A stretch of 64,000 nt of DNA from positions 62,001 through 126,000 of the forward strand of contig JADKHF010000053.1 of assembly GCA_016721865.1 (NCBI GenBank). Direction: 5' to 3'. Below, piece by piece: positions 1-8,673 of this stretch; position 1 is the stretch's first letter; the number at the start of each line of letters is the position of its first letter. Below the pieces are notes generated by a model, which was not told the origin of the DNA, searched no databases, and saw only the letters and a program-made list of their open reading frames with translations. Both the position numbers and the translations under genes were made by a program. This stretch comes from Nitrosomonas sp. (lineage in GTDB: Bacteria; Pseudomonadota; Gammaproteobacteria; Burkholderiales; Nitrosomonadaceae).

Positions 1-315
1 TTTACGACAGCTCTCCGCGCATTCGCGGCAGGCCTTGACGCAATCTTCCATACCACTTGTCTCCTCGCAGCTCCTGGCGCAAGCGTCGCAGATCTCGGCA
101 CAGACTGCACAAACCTTCTGGTGAAAGGCCGAGCCGCTTAACATGAAGTTAGCCGACGCCTGACAGATTTCTGCGCAGTTGATCATGAGTCGGAAATGAC
201 TCGCTTCAACGTGTTTTCCGCCTACCACAAGGCAATGAGTCATCGCGGTATGCAAGCAGGTTTGATGACAGTGACTACACGCATCTATGCACGCCTGCAT
301 GTTGATATCGTTCAT
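1..315 (-). CDS. Four-helix Cys-rich copper-storage protein (Csp-like), partial
   Basis: This reading frame runs off the left edge, so only the first 105 residues are visible. It is packed with Cys pairs typical of the four-helix copper-storage family (Csp/DUF326): CSHCHQTC near the start, then CAEIC, CAVCAEICDAC and CKAC-type motifs. Such proteins bind many Cu(I) ions inside a helical bundle. There is no signal peptide, so this would be a cytosolic Csp3-like form. The start is set by ATG at 315-313 with GGAGA a few bases upstream. It is divergent from the Crp/Fnr gene at 574. The family call is strong; the copper role is inferred from family knowledge. Confidence 0.8.
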   Translation of the reverse strand, partial: MNDINMQACIDACSHCHQTCLHTAMTHCLVVGGKHVEASHFRLMINCAEICQASANFMLSGSAFHQKVCAVCAEICDACARSCEETSGMEDCVKACRECAESCRK

Positions 316-573
316 GTTATATTCTCCAGTAAGGTGATGTATGAAGCGACTTGCATTCCGTGCAGCCTGCTGAAAGAAAAAGCCACAGACATAAATTGCA
401 ATTACGCGAAAGATACGGGGCGGGGAAAGAAGCGTCTGTACGCTATCGCGCTTTGAGCGATCACTCGGATTTATGTTAATATCTGGATTGTCACACTATT
501 TTATAAAATAAATCAACGATTTCCAGACGAAATGACGATGCAGGTCAAAGCCGGAATAATTTGGACAACCATT

Positions 574-1311
574 ATGCCAGCGGTCGAAAAAGCCTCTTCC
601 AAAATACAGAATCTGCTTCTGGCAGCTTTGCCGAAAAACGTATTCGACAAAATTGAGCCTTCGCTAAAACTGGTCGACCTGAAACTCGATGAAGTCCTGT
701 GGGAAATGGACGAAAAGCGCAGGCATATCTATTTTCCCACTACCGCCATGATCTGCTTGCTCTACGAAACAGAAGATGGAGAATCGATCGAGGTTGGAAT
801 GACTGGGAGGCAGGGACTGGTTGGTGTCGTAACTTTTATCGGGGATGCCCGGATGGCTAAACGAGCCGTAGTCATGAATCCCGGTCAGGCCTATGTGATG
901 AAGGCCAAAGATGTTGAAAAATATTTTGAGGAAATATCGGACTTTCAGGAAATCTGCATGCTTTATACGCAGACACTGCTGGCCCAGATCTCTCAGAATG
1001 TGATCTGTAATCGCCTGCATTCCATCGAACAGCAGCTATGCCGATTCCTTCTGATCATAAGCGACAATCTGCAAACAACAACCATTCATATGACGCACGA
1101 CCGCATTTCAAACGTGCTGGGTGTGCGCCGTGAAAGCGTTTCCACTGCGGCCGCACAACTTCAGGACAAAGGGTTGATCAAATATGCGCGCGGCAAGATC
1201 GAATTGCTTGACCGGAAGGGTCTGCTGGCTGTCGCGTGTGAATGCTACGAGGTTGTTAGGGATCAATACGAAAGGATACTGGAAAAATACATTTCCCAGC
1301 ACGACTCGTAA
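574..1311 (+). CDS. Crp/Fnr family transcriptional regulator
   Basis: The protein has an N-terminal cyclic-nucleotide-binding-type beta barrel (about residues 20-120 from the ATG at 574) and a C-terminal helix-turn-helix around HDRISNVLGVRRESVSTAA, the usual Crp/Fnr DNA-reading helix. There are no N-terminal Cys clusters, so it is not an Fnr-type Fe-S sensor. An in-frame ATG at 532 would add 14 residues; 574 fits the usual family N-terminus better. It sits divergent from the copper-storage gene and next to peroxiredoxin and ferritin-like genes, which suggests metal or stress control, but the ligand cannot be read from the sequence. Confidence 0.85.
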   Translation: MPAVEKASSKIQNLLLAALPKNVFDKIEPSLKLVDLKLDEVLWEMDEKRRHIYFPTTAMICLLYETEDGESIEVGMTGRQGLVGVVTFIGDARMAKRAVVMNPGQAYVMKAKDVEKYFEEISDFQEICMLYTQTLLAQISQNVICNRLHSIEQQLCRFLLIISDNLQTTTIHMTHDRISNVLGVRRESVSTAAAQLQDKGLIKYARGKIELLDRKGLLAVACECYEVVRDQYERILEKYISQHDS

Positions 1312-1331
1312 TTACACTTTGCCAGCAACCT

Positions 1332-1862
1332 TTATTGAGATCTCAGGTACGTCAGCATAGAATCAGCGCCTGAAATCTCGAAAGGATCCGTAGGACAATT
1401 GTCTGCAAAACCTGGCTCAACGAACATTTTTTCGATCTTCTTATCCTGAACAACCATGGAATATCGCCAGGAACGCATGCCGAATCCTAAGTTCGATTTG
1501 TCTACCAGCATTCCCATCTTGCGCGTGAACTCGCCATTGCCATCGGGAAGCAAAAATATTTGCTCGACTCCGAGATGTTTACGCCATTGAAACATAACAA
1601 ATGCGTCGTTCACCGACAGGCAAATTACCTCATCAATACCCAATGTTTTGAAATCACCATAGTGCTTCTCATAACCAGGTAAATGTGCAGTAGTGCACGT
1701 CGGCGTGTATGCGCCGGGTAACGCGAATAATACAATCCGCTTATTCTTAAAAATATCGTCCGTTGTAACATCCTGCCAGCGAAATGGATTATCGCCACCT
1801 ATCGATTCATCACGCACGCGCGTTTTAAAAGTTGCACTCGGAACCTGCCATTGCTCTAACAT
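1332..1862 (-). CDS. Peroxiredoxin (Prx5/AhpE-like thiol peroxidase)
   Basis: This 176-residue protein carries the peroxidatic motif PGAYTPTCTTAHLPGY, where the Cys in PxxxTxxC attacks peroxides, and a downstream R within FGMRSWRYS. The order and length fit the Prx5 group, which often uses glutaredoxin or glutathione for reduction. The start is ATG at 1862 with a GGAGG box just upstream. It is separated by 134 bp from the ferritin-like gene transcribed toward it, so the two may share a peroxide or iron-stress response. No signal peptide is visible, so it is cytosolic. Confidence 0.9.
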   Translation of the reverse strand: MLEQWQVPSATFKTRVRDESIGGDNPFRWQDVTTDDIFKNKRIVLFALPGAYTPTCTTAHLPGYEKHYGDFKTLGIDEVICLSVNDAFVMFQWRKHLGVEQIFLLPDGNGEFTRKMGMLVDKSNLGFGMRSWRYSMVVQDKKIEKMFVEPGFADNCPTDPFEISGADSMLTYLRSQ

Positions 1863-1996
1863 GATTGCCTCCTGGAATTATTGTGCTATTTCTCAGTTAC
1901 TACACCGGATAATCGAATCTCCGGGACTCTATCGCCCTCATGCTGAAAAAAAGCAAAAACCGGCGAAACTTGCGCCAGTCTGTTGCCATATTCCGG

Positions 1997-2467
1997 CTAA
2001 ACCGCTTTTGTCTCTGAAAAAGTCTCCACAGCACCCGGCCGTCGCAACATTTTGTCCACGTCACCCTGGTGCATCTCTTCTGCCGCGATCATCCGGCGCG
2101 CGTACTCTTCAAGCATCACGAACTTATCATCCACCAGGGACAACAATTCCTTGTAAACCGCCAGCGCCGCACGCTCATGTTCCAGAGACTCACGCAGTAT
2201 GTCGCCAATGTCATGTTGATGAGTTTCCAGCAAAGGGCCGATTGCCAAGGACGGATGCGCACCCAGGTAGGTGATCATCTCACCGGCCGCTCGCGCATGA
2301 ACCAAGGATTCGTCGGCCTGCTCCTGCAACCAGGAAACAATTGGAATACGATTGTAGCCGTAGATCATGAAAGCATAATGGGTATAACGCACCACACCAG
2401 CCAACTCAAGTTCAAGGATCTTACTGAGGCAGTTCAGCACAGCTGATTTGTCAAATTTCTCGTTCAT
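1997..2467 (-). CDS. Ferritin-like / bacterioferritin-type iron protein
   Basis: The 156-residue protein is a four-helix ferritin-like fold. Candidate di-iron ligands are in order: E in LELELAGVVRY (helix A), E and H in DESLVHA (helix B), E in LEHERAA (helix C), and E/H in AAEEMHQGDVDK (helix D). This spacing matches bacterioferritin and related ferroxidases that store or detoxify iron. It is transcribed in the same direction as the BolA gene upstream (39 bp gap) and may be cotranscribed with it. The exact subfamily (Bfr versus Dps-like ferritin) is uncertain. Confidence 0.82.
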   Translation of the reverse strand: MNEKFDKSAVLNCLSKILELELAGVVRYTHYAFMIYGYNRIPIVSWLQEQADESLVHARAAGEMITYLGAHPSLAIGPLLETHQHDIGDILRESLEHERAALAVYKELLSLVDDKFVMLEEYARRMIAAEEMHQGDVDKMLRRPGAVETFSETKAV

Positions 2468-2505
2468 TAGATTTCTCCTTTACTTAGTTCTAGAAGCTCG
2501 CAGAG

Positions 2506-2823
2506 CTATTTGGATTTGGCACCCCCCAGGCATGGCGGAGAATCATTGCATATTCCATTCTTTTCAAACCATTCTTCGATAGTCATCGTGTGCAGAACAA
2601 GGGCATGAATAGAATTCGCCAGCTCATCAGCCAGGATGTTATTGACCATTCGATGACGCGCTAAAAGCATTTTTCCACTAAATTCATCAGAAACGACAGT
2701 CACCTTGAAATGGGATTCGGATCCTTCCGGTACATTGTGCTTGTAACTTTCATTGACCACTTCCAGAAACTCTGGTTTTAGTGATTGAAGTTTGGTCTCA
2801 ATGGATTTTTTCATTTTACTCAT
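2506..2823 (-). CDS. bolA: BolA family protein
   Basis: The 105-residue product contains the BolA signature SESHFKVTVVSDEF followed by LARHRMVN and the conserved C-terminal helix IHALVLHTMTIEEW. BolA proteins pair with monothiol glutaredoxins through a shared Fe-S cluster and also act as regulators. A short Cys-containing tail (GICNDSPPCLGG) follows the domain. The neighbouring ferritin-like gene fits an iron-homeostasis context. ATG at 2823 is used; ATG at 2814 is an alternative. Confidence 0.9.
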   Translation of the reverse strand: MSKMKKSIETKLQSLKPEFLEVVNESYKHNVPEGSESHFKVTVVSDEFSGKMLLARHRMVNNILADELANSIHALVLHTMTIEEWFEKNGICNDSPPCLGGAKSK

Positions 2824-3163
2824 CTCGGACCCTCACAAAAAAAGAAAGTTTGTCAGTCTACCGCGATTCGCTCACCAGTTCAGCGCTCTGGTGTTATTTG
2901 CCTTGCTCAATATCTTGTTTCAAATCACCATAACCCTTCTGGGCTTTGCCGATATCATAGCAATTATCCTTCCACTCCTTCGAGACCACATTACAATCAT
3001 TATTGCATCGGTTCTGTGCAGTAACGCACATAGATGCCGTGTTATGGAATAGATACCCGCCTCAATGAGTCGTATCAAAGCTATGCTACAATCAATCCGC
3101 ATTGAGAATATCGTTGCAGAGGAATGATATTCTCACTACGAAACAACAAGATAAGGAACATCC
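2824..3163. other. Intergenic region between bolA and the cytochrome gene
   Basis: About 340 bases hold no convincing gene; the short open frames on both strands have no recognisable motifs. The stretch separates divergent genes, so promoters for bolA and for the cytochrome at 3164 are expected here. The last bases before 3164 contain AAGGAA, a plausible ribosome-binding site. Confidence 0.4.
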
Positions 3164-4962
3164 ATGAAAATCTATCTCGTCGCTTTGATCGCCACTACGC
3201 TTGCAGCCTGTAGTTCTCACCCGCTGGAAGCGCCATCTTCCCCCGCTTTTGTCAATGAAGTACCGGATAACTGGTTGCAGGCCCAAACTGAAAAATCTCA
3301 GGAAAAGATTGAATATATTCAGTCTCACCAAACAGCTTACGACTGGTTTGCCAATTTTGCTTTTAGCGAAGTAGATGGTATTCCCTACATTGCATTGAAA
3401 TTATTACCCAAGCTGGCACCGGAGCTCTGGGGGAGCGAGGAAAACTTTCTTGATGCCGTGGGCCTGTTTGTCGATGAGCGGCAAAGATCTTACCCGGTTG
3501 CGCGCGGCATCGGTTTTAGCGGTTTATCCCGGACTGCAGCGCAAGGCGATATCGACTATGCTTCTTTTACTTGTGGCGCATGTCACATTGGCCGTGTGCG
3601 GCTGGAAAATGGCCAGATGGATTACCTGGATGGCGGTGTGAATACCACGTTCAACATTGTGCAGTTCCGCGTCAAACTCTATCAAACCTTGCAAAAAGCC
3701 TATGCGGGCGAAACCGGCGACAATAAGTACCAGGTATTAACGCAAAAGCTGCTGAACGCATTGGACGCAGTCCATCAACAAAACCCCCATTACTTTTATA
3801 ACAATTATCAATCTGCCGGAAGAAATTTTAATGCCGACTACGAAGCTGCACAGATTGCACTCTTCAAGAAAAACGCCGGACAAACGATCCAGCAATTCGC
3901 GCAACGTGCAGAAACCGAATATGAAGGTTTCGGCGCTTTAATCGCAAAGAATTATCAGGGCATTGAATCCGCCATGCTGGAAGGTTTCCCCGGCATGGCC
4001 GATGCCACCGGCCTGAGCGCCATCAATGGTTATATTGAGATGCGCAATATCCCCATCGTTAAGTGGTTCGCCCGTGTCATTTTACCGCCGGAACCGGGCA
4101 TTACCGATTTCATGTCGGTATGGGAGCAGGATAAGCGCCGCGCCAGCTGGGATGAAAGCCATAAAAGGCTGATCAACGGCGGCGGACAATGGAATGGCAA
4201 TGTACCGATACCCATATACCGCAACCTGATTGCCATGCTGACCCTGGGTTTGGAAAAAACCGACGTGCGTGTCGCCGCCTTTGCCGAGGAACTGCTGGAT
4301 GGTTTACCCGCCAGCCCTTATCCTTTGCTGTGAATATCGAACTGGCCAAACAAGGACAGGCATTGTTTACCGAACATTGTGCCGACTGCCACCAACCCAG
4401 GAACGGTAAAGTGTACGACAACCTCGGCACCAGCATGAAACGGGCTTACGTCGTGGGCACATTGTTAAACTATGCCGCGCGCAAAGAACTTTATGACAAT
4501 TGTTCCCCGGACACGACGATCAAGCTATACGGACAAGATATCAAACCCTGTGCCGAATTTGAAGGCGTTTCGTTAACCGGGAAAAAAGATCTGCTCATGT
4601 CACCCAACGCTGAGCACCACGGCTACAACGCCCGACCTTTAAGCGGCATCTGGGCGCAAGCACCGTATTTGCATAATGGTACCGTACCGACTGTTTATCA
4701 CTTATTAGTACCCGATGAGCGCCCGGCCAGCTTTATCAAAAGCCGCCTGGATTATGACAAGAAATATCTCGGTTATTCCTGGAACCCGCAACAGGCAACC
4801 GGCAAAAACGAAGGTTATATGTTCCAGACCAACGCGATTCCCGCGCTGAGCAACAAAGGCCATGACAAAGACATCGTGGAAGGCAAAAGAACCTATCGCC
4901 TCAACTGGTCCGGCGACAAGCACGGCGCTTTTGCGATTATTGAGTATTTAAAGACTTTGTAA
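3164..4962 (+). pseudogene. Di-haem c-type cytochrome lipoprotein (RoxA/MauG-like), frameshifted
   Basis: Two overlapping open frames read as one protein of about 599 residues. The N-terminus has a lipobox (TLAAC), so it is probably lipid-anchored on the periplasmic side. Haem motif 1 is CGACH (about residue 137); haem motif 2 is CADCH (about residue 406), followed by YLHNGTVPTVYHLL, a segment seen in RoxA/MauG-type di-haem oxygenases and peroxidases. The frame is lost in the T run at 4324-4326, where one extra T would restore FAVNIELAKQ. As it stands the second haem is not translated. A sequencing error is as likely as real loss. The substrate is unknown. Confidence 0.75.
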
Positions 4963-4983
4963 CTTTCAGCATAAGGAGCCAAC

Positions 4984-5418
4984 ATGTCAAACCCATTGAT
5001 TCAACCTTACCTGATGTTCGGCGGCCGTTGCGAAGAGGCGCTCGAGTTTTACCGCACCGCACTCGGCGCGCAAATTGACATGCTGATGCGTTTCAAAGAA
5101 AGTCCGGAACCTCCACCGCCAGGCATGCTGCCACCGGGATTTGAAAATAAAGTGATGCACGCCAGCTTTCGCATCGGTGACAACGTCATCATGGCTTCGG
5201 ACGGTTGCGAAGAAGGTCAGCGTTTCAGCGGTTTTTCGCTTTCGATCGCGGTTGCCACGGAAGCCGAAGCAGATCAGTTTTTCACCGCGCTATCCGACGA
5301 CGGTCAGGTGCAAATGCCGTTAGGCAAAACATTCTGGTCGCCACGCTTCGGTATGCTCACCGACCGTTTCGGCATCAGTTGGATGGTCAATGTCGTGGCC
5401 AATGAATGCACCGGATGA
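4984..5418 (+). CDS. VOC-superfamily protein, PhnB/YjdN-like
   Basis: The 144-residue protein opens with IQPYLMFGGRCEEALEFY and ends with LTDRFGISWMVNV, the paired beta-alpha-beta-beta-beta units of the glyoxalase/dioxygenase (VOC) fold in the PhnB-like (COG2764) group. These proteins are usually homodimers of unknown substrate. It lies 21 bp after the cytochrome gene, with AAGGAG before the ATG at 4984, and its stop overlaps the start of the following lipoprotein gene, so the four genes from 3164 to 6004 probably form one transcript. Confidence 0.85.
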   Translation: MSNPLIQPYLMFGGRCEEALEFYRTALGAQIDMLMRFKESPEPPPPGMLPPGFENKVMHASFRIGDNVIMASDGCEEGQRFSGFSLSIAVATEAEADQFFTALSDDGQVQMPLGKTFWSPRFGMLTDRFGISWMVNVVANECTG

Positions 5419-5645
5419 CCGGAATGACACCACGGCGTATTTCAACCATCGGCATCGTAGCGACGCTACTCATCGCCGGAACCGGTTGCACCACTCAGCA
5501 ACTCTATTCCACCGGCCAAGCGTGGCAGCGGAATGAATGTAGTCGCATGATGGATCAACAGGAGCGCAATCGTTGCCTATCGAGCACCAGTACGTCGTAT
5601 GAAGCGTACAAGCAGCAATCCGGAAGCGGAAGCGAACCGAAATGA
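5415..5645 (+). CDS. Small predicted lipoprotein
   Basis: This gene encodes about 76 residues with a hydrophobic N-terminal segment (ISTIGIVATLLIAGTGC) ending in a lipobox Cys, so an exported lipid-anchored peptide is predicted. The mature part is polar with two further Cys residues. The ATG at 5415 overlaps the preceding stop in ATGA fashion; ATGs at 5406 and 5424 are alternatives. Its stop overlaps the next ATG at 5642. I do not recognise a family. Confidence 0.6.
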   Translation: MTGMTPRRISTIGIVATLLIAGTGCTTQQLYSTGQAWQRNECSRMMDQQERNRCLSSTSTSYEAYKQQSGSGSEPK

Positions 5646-6004
5646 CAACCCTCATCCGCTTCGACAAGCTGAGCGAACAACAGATCTGGGACATCGCCAA
5701 CCCGATCATGGACAACTTGATGGATGCCTCAACCCAAATCGACCATGCAAGGCATGTCCGGGATTTTACTGACCGGATGAAAGCCATTGTTACCCCGGCG
5801 TACTTTCAGCGTATCTGCCAGCAGTACCAAGCCGAAAAAGGTTATTTCTCCAACCGTGTCCCTGTCGCTGTTTTCAGGCGCCCGGATTCGGCGGCCATTG
5901 TGTGGAAACAATCCTTCACGAAAGCACCGGGTGAATTTGTCGCGGAAATGGTGCTCGTGCATCAAGACGGCAGGTATTTGATTGATCATGTAATGGTGTT
6001 TTGA
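5642..6004 (+). CDS. Conserved-looking hypothetical protein (120 aa)
   Basis: The start codon overlaps the stop of the small lipoprotein gene by four bases, the hallmark of translational coupling. The product is soluble with no signal peptide. It has a mixed helix start (EQQIWDIANPIMDNLMDAS) and a beta-rich C-terminal half that could be an NTF2-like or barrel fold, but I recognise no family. It closes the cytochrome-VOC-lipoprotein cluster. Confidence 0.6.
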   Translation: MTTLIRFDKLSEQQIWDIANPIMDNLMDASTQIDHARHVRDFTDRMKAIVTPAYFQRICQQYQAEKGYFSNRVPVAVFRRPDSAAIVWKQSFTKAPGEFVAEMVLVHQDGRYLIDHVMVF

Positions 6005-6020
6005 AGCCTAAGAGAAGTCG

Positions 6021-6063
6021 AGATCCATAAACATCGCTTATTGTGGATCTAACAAAGTTTGTT
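6021..6063 (+). terminator. Hairpins after the 3164-6004 gene cluster
   Basis: AGATCCA at 6021-6027 pairs with TGGATCT at 6044-6050, and the next bases AACAAAGTTTGTT (6051-6063) form a second palindrome ending in T-rich sequence. Together they look like a transcription end after the preceding cluster. No long T tract follows, so efficiency is unclear. Confidence 0.4.
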
Positions 6064-6116
6064 ATGATGAAAGCTAATTGATCCATTTCCATAAAACATA
6101 AGGACATAGGTGAGTA

Positions 6117-6608
6117 ATGAGAGTTCGTACTAGCATCTTTGTTTTAGTTTTCAGCGTATTCTCTTCTGGGTGCGCCATCCTAAAAGCTCCCCAGATAAAT
6201 AAGCCTGGCAACTTAAGCCAATACCGCTTTATGGTCTTGCCGCAAACCAACAGCCTAAACTCAAGCTCTGGTGACGTTTATGGAAATCAGCACGGCATCT
6301 ACGGTAGCTCCGCCAGCAAAGAAGTCAATCCGGGCCAAGTTATTGAAGGTATTTTGCTTAAGCGTGGAATAGTTAGTACTGAATCTGTTGGACCTGGGGC
6401 CGAAGAAAACACTCTTCTCGTCAAATATGGAGAAAGCGGGAAAAGAGATATAGCCGGCGGCTTTGGCGGGTATACCTTAGAAGTAACAATTGCCCTGATC
6501 TCAGCCAAAACAAATGAAGTAGTCTATTCCTGCACTGCAGAAGGCCAGGGCTCTACCGAAGCTGATGATATCCGAGAAGCCATACACCGCTGCTTATCGG
6601 GCCTATAG
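6117..6608 (+). CDS. Predicted lipoprotein, likely integron cassette cargo
   Basis: The 163-residue product has a signal peptide ending in SSGC, a lipobox. The mature part contains a Gly-rich stretch (KRDIAGGFGGYTLEV) and a final Cys-containing helix; the pattern recalls DUF4410-like outer-membrane lipoproteins but I am not certain. Nine bases after its stop lies an attC-like structure (6617-6679), the typical arrangement of a promoterless integron gene cassette. Confidence 0.6.
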   Translation: MRVRTSIFVLVFSVFSSGCAILKAPQINKPGNLSQYRFMVLPQTNSLNSSSGDVYGNQHGIYGSSASKEVNPGQVIEGILLKRGIVSTESVGPGAEENTLLVKYGESGKRDIAGGFGGYTLEVTIALISAKTNEVVYSCTAEGQGSTEADDIREAIHRCLSGL

Positions 6609-6616
6609 CGCAACCT

Positions 6617-6679
6617 GCATAACGAATAAGGTTAGATCGTGATCGCGAAGCGAGCCACGATCTGAACCGTTTGTTGGAC
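6617..6679 (+). repeat. attC-like integron recombination site
   Basis: The simple-site triplets AAC (in GCATAAC, 6617-6623) and GTT (in GTTGGAC, 6673-6679) bracket an imperfect inverted repeat: GGTTAGATCGTG (6630-6641) pairs with CACGATCTGAACC (6656-6668), leaving one unpaired C, as the extrahelical bases of attC sites do. GTTGGAC fits the R' consensus GTTRRRY, but GCATAAC fits the R'' consensus RYYYAAC only partly. The site follows the stop of a small gene, as in a cassette. No integrase gene is in the window. Confidence 0.5.
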
Positions 6680-6686
6680 GAGCACG

Positions 6687-6717
6687 GTAGGTTGGGCTGA
6701 CACAGGAAGCCCAACAT
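6687..6717. repeat. REP-like hairpin, first copy
   Basis: GTTGGGCT and AGCCCAAC form a perfect 8-bp stem. The same unit occurs in reverse orientation at 6806-6836, giving a BIME-like pair of inverted intergenic palindromes. Confidence 0.6.
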
Positions 6718-6805
6718 CAAACGGAGATGAAACAAACCCGGCTCTTGTCAACCGATAGCCTTTTCCAGCGGTAAAATGAAGATATCTCTTTATCGCGAAC
6801 GGTGA

Positions 6806-6836
6806 ATGTTGGGCTTCCTTTGTCAGCCCAACCTAC
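6806..6836. repeat. REP-like hairpin, second (inverted) copy
   Basis: This is the near-exact reverse complement of 6687-6717, including the flanking GTAGG/CCTAC, with differences only in the loop (CTGACACAGG versus CTGACAAAGG read on the same strand). The two copies enclose about 90 bp. Confidence 0.6.
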
Positions 6837-6839
6837 AAC

Positions 6840-7471
6840 TTCTGAACATGGCATGGGGTCAGCCCGGTAGGATGTGCCGACCGTGGGCTATGGTCAGGTC
6901 GCGAACGAAGAAATGTCAATGTGGCCAGACTCCATTGAATTTGGCGAGTTTTCGGTCGTTTCAAACATACCCTACCCAACGGGTTCAAGCGGATACGACA
7001 TTACGGCTTGGTAAATTCGGCACACAAGGTGGCCAATTTGGCCGCCGCACGGACAGCGTTGGAAGCACCGATTCCCCATCCGGCAACAGTAGAAACAGGG
7101 GAGGCATTCATGCGGTGGGTGACACAACTCTCGTGGCTTATTGGCGGCGGCCGGGGAGGCGCTCTCTCATACAGGCTGAATGCGGCTCCAATGTGCCAGC
7201 CAAGGCAGAAATTGTGGATCAGTTTGAGCAATACAGCTAAGCTGGGAAGCTGTCTTTTGGCTCCAAAGATATCTGTTTGTCACTATTATTGGTTGACTCC
7301 CGCTTCCGCAACCCTACAATACCTAGGCACCGTATTCCATAAAGTTCAGCTCAACAAGCTATCCGCCGCCGAAAAGAGGGCGGCTATTGTAAACTTGAGG
7401 AAGAAGTGGATAGTCGCTATTCGTTAGACCTCCATTCCCCTGCCAGATTGGCTTTAAAAGGAGAAATTTAA
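6840..7471. other. Unassigned stretch between REP pair and YCII gene
   Basis: No gene here can be named. A 139-codon plus-strand frame (7008-7427) and a short frame at about 6878-7020 ending PTGSSGYDITAW have some coding character but no recognisable domain. The end of the longer frame overlaps GTTAGAC (7423-7429), which fits the attC R' consensus and could mark the start of the next cassette, although the sequence upstream does not fold as a good attC. Confidence 0.3.
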
Positions 7472-7822
7472 ATGAAATGCATGGTTATTGTTAAGGCAAG
7501 TAAGAGCAGCGAAAAAGGTATTATGCCAAGCACCGAATTACTTGCTGCAATGGGTAAGTACAATGAGGATCTAATAAATGCTGGCATTATGCTTGGTTGC
7601 GGTGGTTTAAAGCCCACTTCTCTGGGGAAACGCGTAAGGTTCTCTGGTACACAGCGCACTGTAATCGACGGCCCATTCCTCGAAACGGAAGATCAAATTG
7701 CTGGTTACTGGCTTTGGCAGGTTAAGTCGTTGGATGAGGCCGTCGAATGGTTAAGCGATGTCCAAATAGACTCTGATATTGAAATTCGTCCAGAATATGA
7801 GGAAGCAGATTTTGCGTCCTGA
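7472..7822 (+). CDS. YCII/DGPF-domain protein
   Basis: The 116-residue protein begins MKCMVIVKASKSSE and contains VIDGPFLETEDQIAGYWL, the DGPF motif of the YCII-related (DGPFAETK) family, followed by the DEAVEW helix. These are small cytosolic dimeric alpha-beta proteins of unclear function, often found near ECF sigma factors and sometimes in integron cassettes. The ATG at 7472 has AAAAGGAG upstream. The location after a possible R' site at 7423 fits a second cassette, which is inference. Confidence 0.82.
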   Translation: MKCMVIVKASKSSEKGIMPSTELLAAMGKYNEDLINAGIMLGCGGLKPTSLGKRVRFSGTQRTVIDGPFLETEDQIAGYWLWQVKSLDEAVEWLSDVQIDSDIEIRPEYEEADFAS

Positions 7823-7930
7823 CTCAGCACACCAGCCAATCCCTTTTGATACTCACTCTGTCCCAAGTGACGAAAGACAGTTCAAGTCAGTAACCGCTAA
7901 TATGCGAAGAGGGTCTTAACCATGTTCCGG

Positions 7931-7975
7931 CAAGTGTGCCTCTGTTGCTCAAAATGGATCATAGGTGCACACTTG
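7931..7975. repeat. Inverted repeat after the YCII gene
   Basis: CAAGTGTGC (7931-7939) and GCACACTTG (7967-7975) are perfect 9-bp arms around a 27-base loop. It may be a transcript end or a recombination-site remnant. The remaining bases from 7823 to 8102 show no gene. Confidence 0.45.
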
Positions 7976-8102
7976 TACGTTATATTATTAAAAAAATTTT
8001 GAGGCCAGGCCAAAAAACTCACAGCTTCTCGGTTTGCCTCCGCTTTGTTTGATCTCTGAAATTACCCAACTGGTAACAGAGGAGTTTGGGATAATCTACG
8101 AA

Positions 8103-8420
8103 CTAATCGTTAATATTGGTATCTTTAATCAGTTCAATATCACTTGCACCATCCGGCCATGCACTAAATGGAAATGGGCATTGATCACTGTTAAATGACA
8201 GAAAGCTTATTATTTGATGGATATAGGTCCCTAAATTATGACTGAAACCAAGTAGTAAAACATTTTTTTGGCCAGTTAATATCAACGTAATATACTGAAA
8301 AAAGAAAATGCTGATAATCAGGAAATTAGAAAAACCATAGATACACATAAAAAGAATCAAATAAAAACCACGTTGCCAGATTTCTTTTTTTTGTAACCTT
8401 TGTTTTATTTCTTCGTTCAT
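8103..8420 (-). CDS. DUF4389 family membrane protein
   Basis: The product starts MNEEIKQRLQKKEIWQRG and has two hydrophobic segments (FYLILFMCIYGFSNFLIISI and the following FFFQYITLILTG), then LGTYIHQIISFLSFNSDQ and PFPFSAWP, which together match the DUF4389 pattern (short inner-membrane proteins). An upstream ATG at 8453 adds 11 residues, but the ATG at 8420 fits the family. Function is unknown. Confidence 0.8.
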   Translation of the reverse strand: MNEEIKQRLQKKEIWQRGFYLILFMCIYGFSNFLIISIFFFQYITLILTGQKNVLLLGFSHNLGTYIHQIISFLSFNSDQCPFPFSAWPDGASDIELIKDTNIND

Positions 8421-8673
8421 TTTAGTTTCCCACAAAAAATAGCGTGTTATCACAATTCTTCAGCTGAATTCACCTAAATCCCTCAACAATCCCACAAAGA
8501 TTTAGGCTTTTTGAAAGATTCATAGCATCACCAGTCAGACGAGCTTCTAATAAATAAGCCAGGATTTGTTGAAAGTATTGTCACAAATAGCTTTCAGCTT
8601 GATTGAGTAAACTGAGGTTTTATCAAGCTCTTAAATTTAAAGAAAATAAATACAAACTTTCCGGAAACTATTT

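Noticed and set aside
2069..2446. 125-codon ORF opposite the ferritin-like gene
   Set aside because: It is an antisense shadow with no family features, while the minus-strand gene has a full set of metal ligands.
7349..7429. GCTCAAC...GTTAGAC as a second attC
   Set aside because: Both cores fit the consensus, but the sequence between them does not pair in the attC manner; only the right core is mentioned as a possible cassette start.
7931..7975. Inverted repeat after the YCII gene as an attC site
   Set aside because: Arms are perfect but spacing to AAC and GTT triplets is unequal (10 versus 3 bases) and no consensus cores are present.
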